From Amphibiibacter pelophylacis (GTDB taxonomy: Bacteria; Pseudomonadota; Gammaproteobacteria; Burkholderiales; Burkholderiaceae_C), in contig NZ_JAWDIE010000006.1 of the NCBI RefSeq assembly GCF_037688875.1, positions 98,249 through 162,248 on the forward strand: a stretch of 64,000 nucleotides of DNA, read 5' to 3'. Positions 61,884 through 64,000 of the stretch are shown here, piece after piece. The translations under genes and the position numbers were made by a program. How positions within the stretch are numbered: position 1 is the first letter of the stretch; every line of letters begins with the position of its first letter. The notes under the pieces are model-generated. The model saw only the letters and a list, made by a program, of their open reading frames with translations, ran no database searches and was not told the DNA's origin.

Positions 61884-63067
61884 TGTGACAGAAACTCCAC
61901 CAGCTCGTCCCGCCGCGCCAGGCCGTCGTCCCAGCCCAGACGGATCAGGGCGGCGATGAAACCGGGCGAGAAGAGCAGGTAGCTGGCCAGCACGCCGCTG
62001 CTGTCGGCCAGCATGCCCAGGCTGTCCAGGGCGTCGCGCAGGCCGGGTGGGAGCTGGCCCATGTGTTCGCGGGCGATTTCGTCGGGGCCGCGCGAGGGGT
62101 GGATGGCCATGACATCGACGATGCCGTGATCCAGCGTGCGCGTCGCCTCGGGCGGCAGCGAGCCGATCAGGCTGTTGATGCGGCGGATCTGGTCCATATT
62201 GCTGTGCAGCGTGTCGTGGAACACGCTGTTGAGCACATGCCCGGCGATGTGCGCCAGCGACGGGTGATCCTCGGTGCTGCAGGCCACGTCGTCGTCGGGC
62301 TGCGGGCCGGGGTTGGCGCTGATGACCAGAATGCGCCGCGCGCCCAGGTGCATGGGCGCCGACAGGGGAAAGGTGTGGCGCATGGCGCCGTCGCCGAACA
62401 GTTCGCGGCAGGGTTCGCTGGAGCCCGGGGCCATCGGCACGTCCAGCGCCACGCCAGGGAACAGAAAGGGGATGGCGCTGGACGCCATCACGTGCTCCAG
62501 CCGGATGTCGCTGGCGTGCAGCCGCCGCCCCGGGCGCTGCCACTGCGGCAGGGCGTGGCCGGGGCGCAGCTGGCAGAAGGTCCAGTGCTCGCCGCCGGTG
62601 TAGCTCGATGCGGTGATGCCCAGCGCGTCCAGCGGGCCCTCGCGCGTGGCGCGGGCCAGATCGGCCCAGTCGATGCCCTGGCGCAGGAAGTGCTGCAGCG
62701 GCGTGTTGTCCAGCAGCGCGCCCGTGCGCTGCACGCGCTGCGACAGCTGCCAGGCCAGCAGCCAGCGGTGCCAGGTGGCCCAGTGCGGCACGGGCAGGCG
62801 GTAGATGGTGTCGCCAGTCAGGCGCCGCCAGTAGCGCGCCAGTGCGGCCAGCGAGGACACGCCCCGGCTGGCGCGGCTGGCCAGAAAGGCGGCATTGATG
62901 GCCCCGGCCGAGGTGCCGAACAGCGAAAGAAAAGGGAAGTGCCCGTGCGGCCACACGGCCGCCAGCGCCGCCAGCACGCCCGCCTGGTAGGCGGTGCGCG
63001 CGCCGCCGCCGCTCAGCACCAGCGCGCAGTGGGCGCTGCCGGGCGGAGGGCGGGCGCTGGCGCTCAT
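61832..63067 (-). CDS. Patatin-like phospholipase
   Basis: 411 residues with LSGGGARTAYQAGVL (oxyanion loop, about 19-33), the nucleophile Ser53 in GTSAG and the catalytic Asp226 in DGA. Likely hydrolyses phospholipids or lipid esters; the C-terminal Leu/Gly-rich part may associate with membrane. The final 15 residues (SAPKATRPCAPRWQ) read through the antitoxin remnant in another frame, so the natural C-terminus may have been changed. Upstream is sppA. Confidence 0.88.
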   Translation of the reverse strand: MSASARPPPGSAHCALVLSGGGARTAYQAGVLAALAAVWPHGHFPFLSLFGTSAGAINAAFLASRASRGVSSLAALARYWRRLTGDTIYRLPVPHWATWHRWLLAWQLSQRVQRTGALLDNTPLQHFLRQGIDWADLARATREGPLDALGITASSYTGGEHWTFCQLRPGHALPQWQRPGRRLHASDIRLEHVMASSAIPFLFPGVALDVPMAPGSSEPCRELFGDGAMRHTFPLSAPMHLGARRILVISANPGPQPDDDVACSTEDHPSLAHIAGHVLNSVFHDTLHSNMDQIRRINSLIGSLPPEATRTLDHGIVDVMAIHPSRGPDEIAREHMGQLPPGLRDALDSLGMLADSSGVLASYLLFSPGFIAALIRLGWDDGLARRDELVEFLSQASSAPKATRPCAPRWQ

Positions 63068-63088
63068 GCGGCGGAATCCTGACGGCGG

Positions 63089-64000
63089 CTAGTGCAGCCG
63101 GGCTGTGCCAGCCAGAGACTCCACCGCCGCCGCCCCGGCGCTGGCGCCAATGCGCTTGGCCAGACGCTGGGCGATGTTCTCGCGCTGCGTGTAGTTGATC
63201 AGCTCGGGCGCCTTGATGGTGTCGCGGGCCAGATCGTTCAGGCCGCCCAGGCGGTCGATCAGGCCCAGCTTGATCGCCTGTTCGCCCGTCCAGACCGCGC
63301 CGGAGAAGGTGCTGTCGTCTTCCTTCAGACGCGATCCGCGCCCGGCGCGCACGTCGGTGATGAACTGTTTGTAGATGGTGTCCAGCGCCGCCTGCATCAC
63401 CGCTTTCTGGCCAGGCTGCTCGGGCGCGAAGGGATCCAGCATGTCTTTGTTGGGGCCGGAGGCCATCACACGACGCTCGATGCCCAGCTTGTCCATCAGG
63501 CCCGGAAAGCCAAAGCCGCTGGAAATCACCCCGATCGAGCCGACCAGCGAGGCGCGGCTGGCCACGATCTCGTCCGCCGAGGAGGCGATGTAGTAGGCCG
63601 CCGACGCGCCGATGTCGCCGATCACGGCGTAGACCTTGCGGTCCGGGTGCAGGCCGCGCAGGCGGCGCACCTCGTCGTAGACCAGTCCCGCCTGGACCGG
63701 GCTGCCGCCGGGCGAGTTGATGCGCAGCACCACGGCTTTGGCGTTGGGCGCGTCGAAGGCCTCATCCAGGCTCTGGATGATGTTGCTGGCACTGGCTTCG
63801 CTGTCGGCGCTGATCTCGCCGCTGATGTCGATCACGGCGGTGTGCGTGCCGTCATGCGCTTCGCCGCTGAGCGAGCGCTGCGTGAACAGCCCCCAGGCGA
63901 TGGCCATGAACAGCGCCAGCCACAGCGCGCGGATGGCAATGGTCCAGCGCCGCTCGATGCGCCGCTCGCGCACCATGGCTTTGGCGAAGTCGTACATCAG
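63089..64000 (-). CDS. sppA: Signal peptide peptidase SppA (S49 family), start beyond window
   Basis: Inner-membrane serine protease that degrades signal peptides. The reading frame is open to the right edge; ATG at 63997 gives 302 residues but homologues have a longer N-terminus, so the true start is probably outside. One membrane helix (about residues 20-40 of the visible part), INSPGGSPVQAG, the nucleophile region GDIGASAAYYIAS and SLVGSIGVI with the downstream Lys in GPNKDMLDPF are present. The GASAAYY form differs from the usual GASGGYY. Confidence 0.9.
   Translation of the reverse strand: MMYDFAKAMVRERRIERRWTIAIRALWLALFMAIAWGLFTQRSLSGEAHDGTHTAVIDISGEISADSEASASNIIQSLDEAFDAPNAKAVVLRINSPGGSPVQAGLVYDEVRRLRGLHPDRKVYAVIGDIGASAAYYIASSADEIVASRASLVGSIGVISSGFGFPGLMDKLGIERRVMASGPNKDMLDPFAPEQPGQKAVMQAALDTIYKQFITDVRAGRGSRLKEDDSTFSGAVWTGEQAIKLGLIDRLGGLNDLARDTIKAPELINYTQRENIAQRLAKRIGASAGAAAVESLAGTARLH

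Overview
The window is a dense, high-GC chromosomal segment (third codon positions almost always G or C). Gene content and synteny point to a betaproteobacterium of the order Burkholderiales, most probably the family Comamonadaceae. Supporting signs are the divergent bamE/fur pair, the hpf-ptsN-hprK block, tonB-exbBD followed by a Fiu/PiuC siderophore module, the PP0621-type zinc protein next to pilS, an Lrp/AsnC gene divergent from glmS, the fabZ-lpxA-lpxB-rnhB-rlm block, DUF3422, FlhD, and short -10 elements of the TAGAAT/TACAAT type. The species cannot be named from sequence reading alone. I found no rRNA, tRNA, CRISPR array, insertion sequence or integrase gene.

Layout. 1-7.8 kb: leuS (runs off the left edge), dapB and bamE on the minus strand; fur on plus; then hprK, ptsN, hpf and a 3-hydroxybutyrate dehydrogenase on minus. 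8.0-13.3 kb: a plus-strand iron-uptake operon (tonB, exbB, exbD, siderophore receptor, PiuC-type hydroxylase) behind two inverted Fur-like sites. 13.3-17.9 kb: a minus-strand sugar operon (frcB-frcC-frcA-fucU-ROK regulator). 18.1-20.8 kb: a PilS-like kinase without its PilR partner, a PP0621 protein and an Lrp/AsnC regulator divergent from glmS. 22.8-24.0 kb: an isolated AAA+ ATPase with a large palindromic operator at its start. 24.1-28.5 kb: GreA/B-like protein, truD, prfC, ubiA. 28.5-32.0 kb: dTDP-rhamnose operon rfbBDAC. 32.0-37.9 kb: lipid A and RNA-modification operon (fabZ, lpxA, lpxB, rnhB, 2'-O-methyltransferase), then an RraA-like protein and DUF3422.

37.9-64 kb: a LysR regulator; a secreted guanyl-type RNase with its barstar inhibitor; maeB; thiL-pgpA; ohr-ohrR with matching operator candidates; an orphan flhD; uvrB-selO-TSUP in overlapping frames; hemN; then minus-strand fbp, pepN, a HAD phosphatase, an MNT antitoxin whose HEPN toxin partner is reduced to a stub, and prfB with the classical CTT-TGA-C frameshift site. 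The right end carries a small hypothetical protein, an MscS channel, a soluble CZB chemoreceptor, an NlpC/P60 lipoprotein, an antitoxin remnant, a patatin phospholipase and SppA.

Most of the window is core metabolism and informational genes. The accessory material that deserves attention is small and scattered: the RNase/barstar pair, the lone ATPase with its palindrome, the broken mntA-hepT pair, the antitoxin fragment fused against the patatin 3' end, and a 19-bp palindrome shared by two unlinked promoters. I did not find strong evidence for a large undescribed system.
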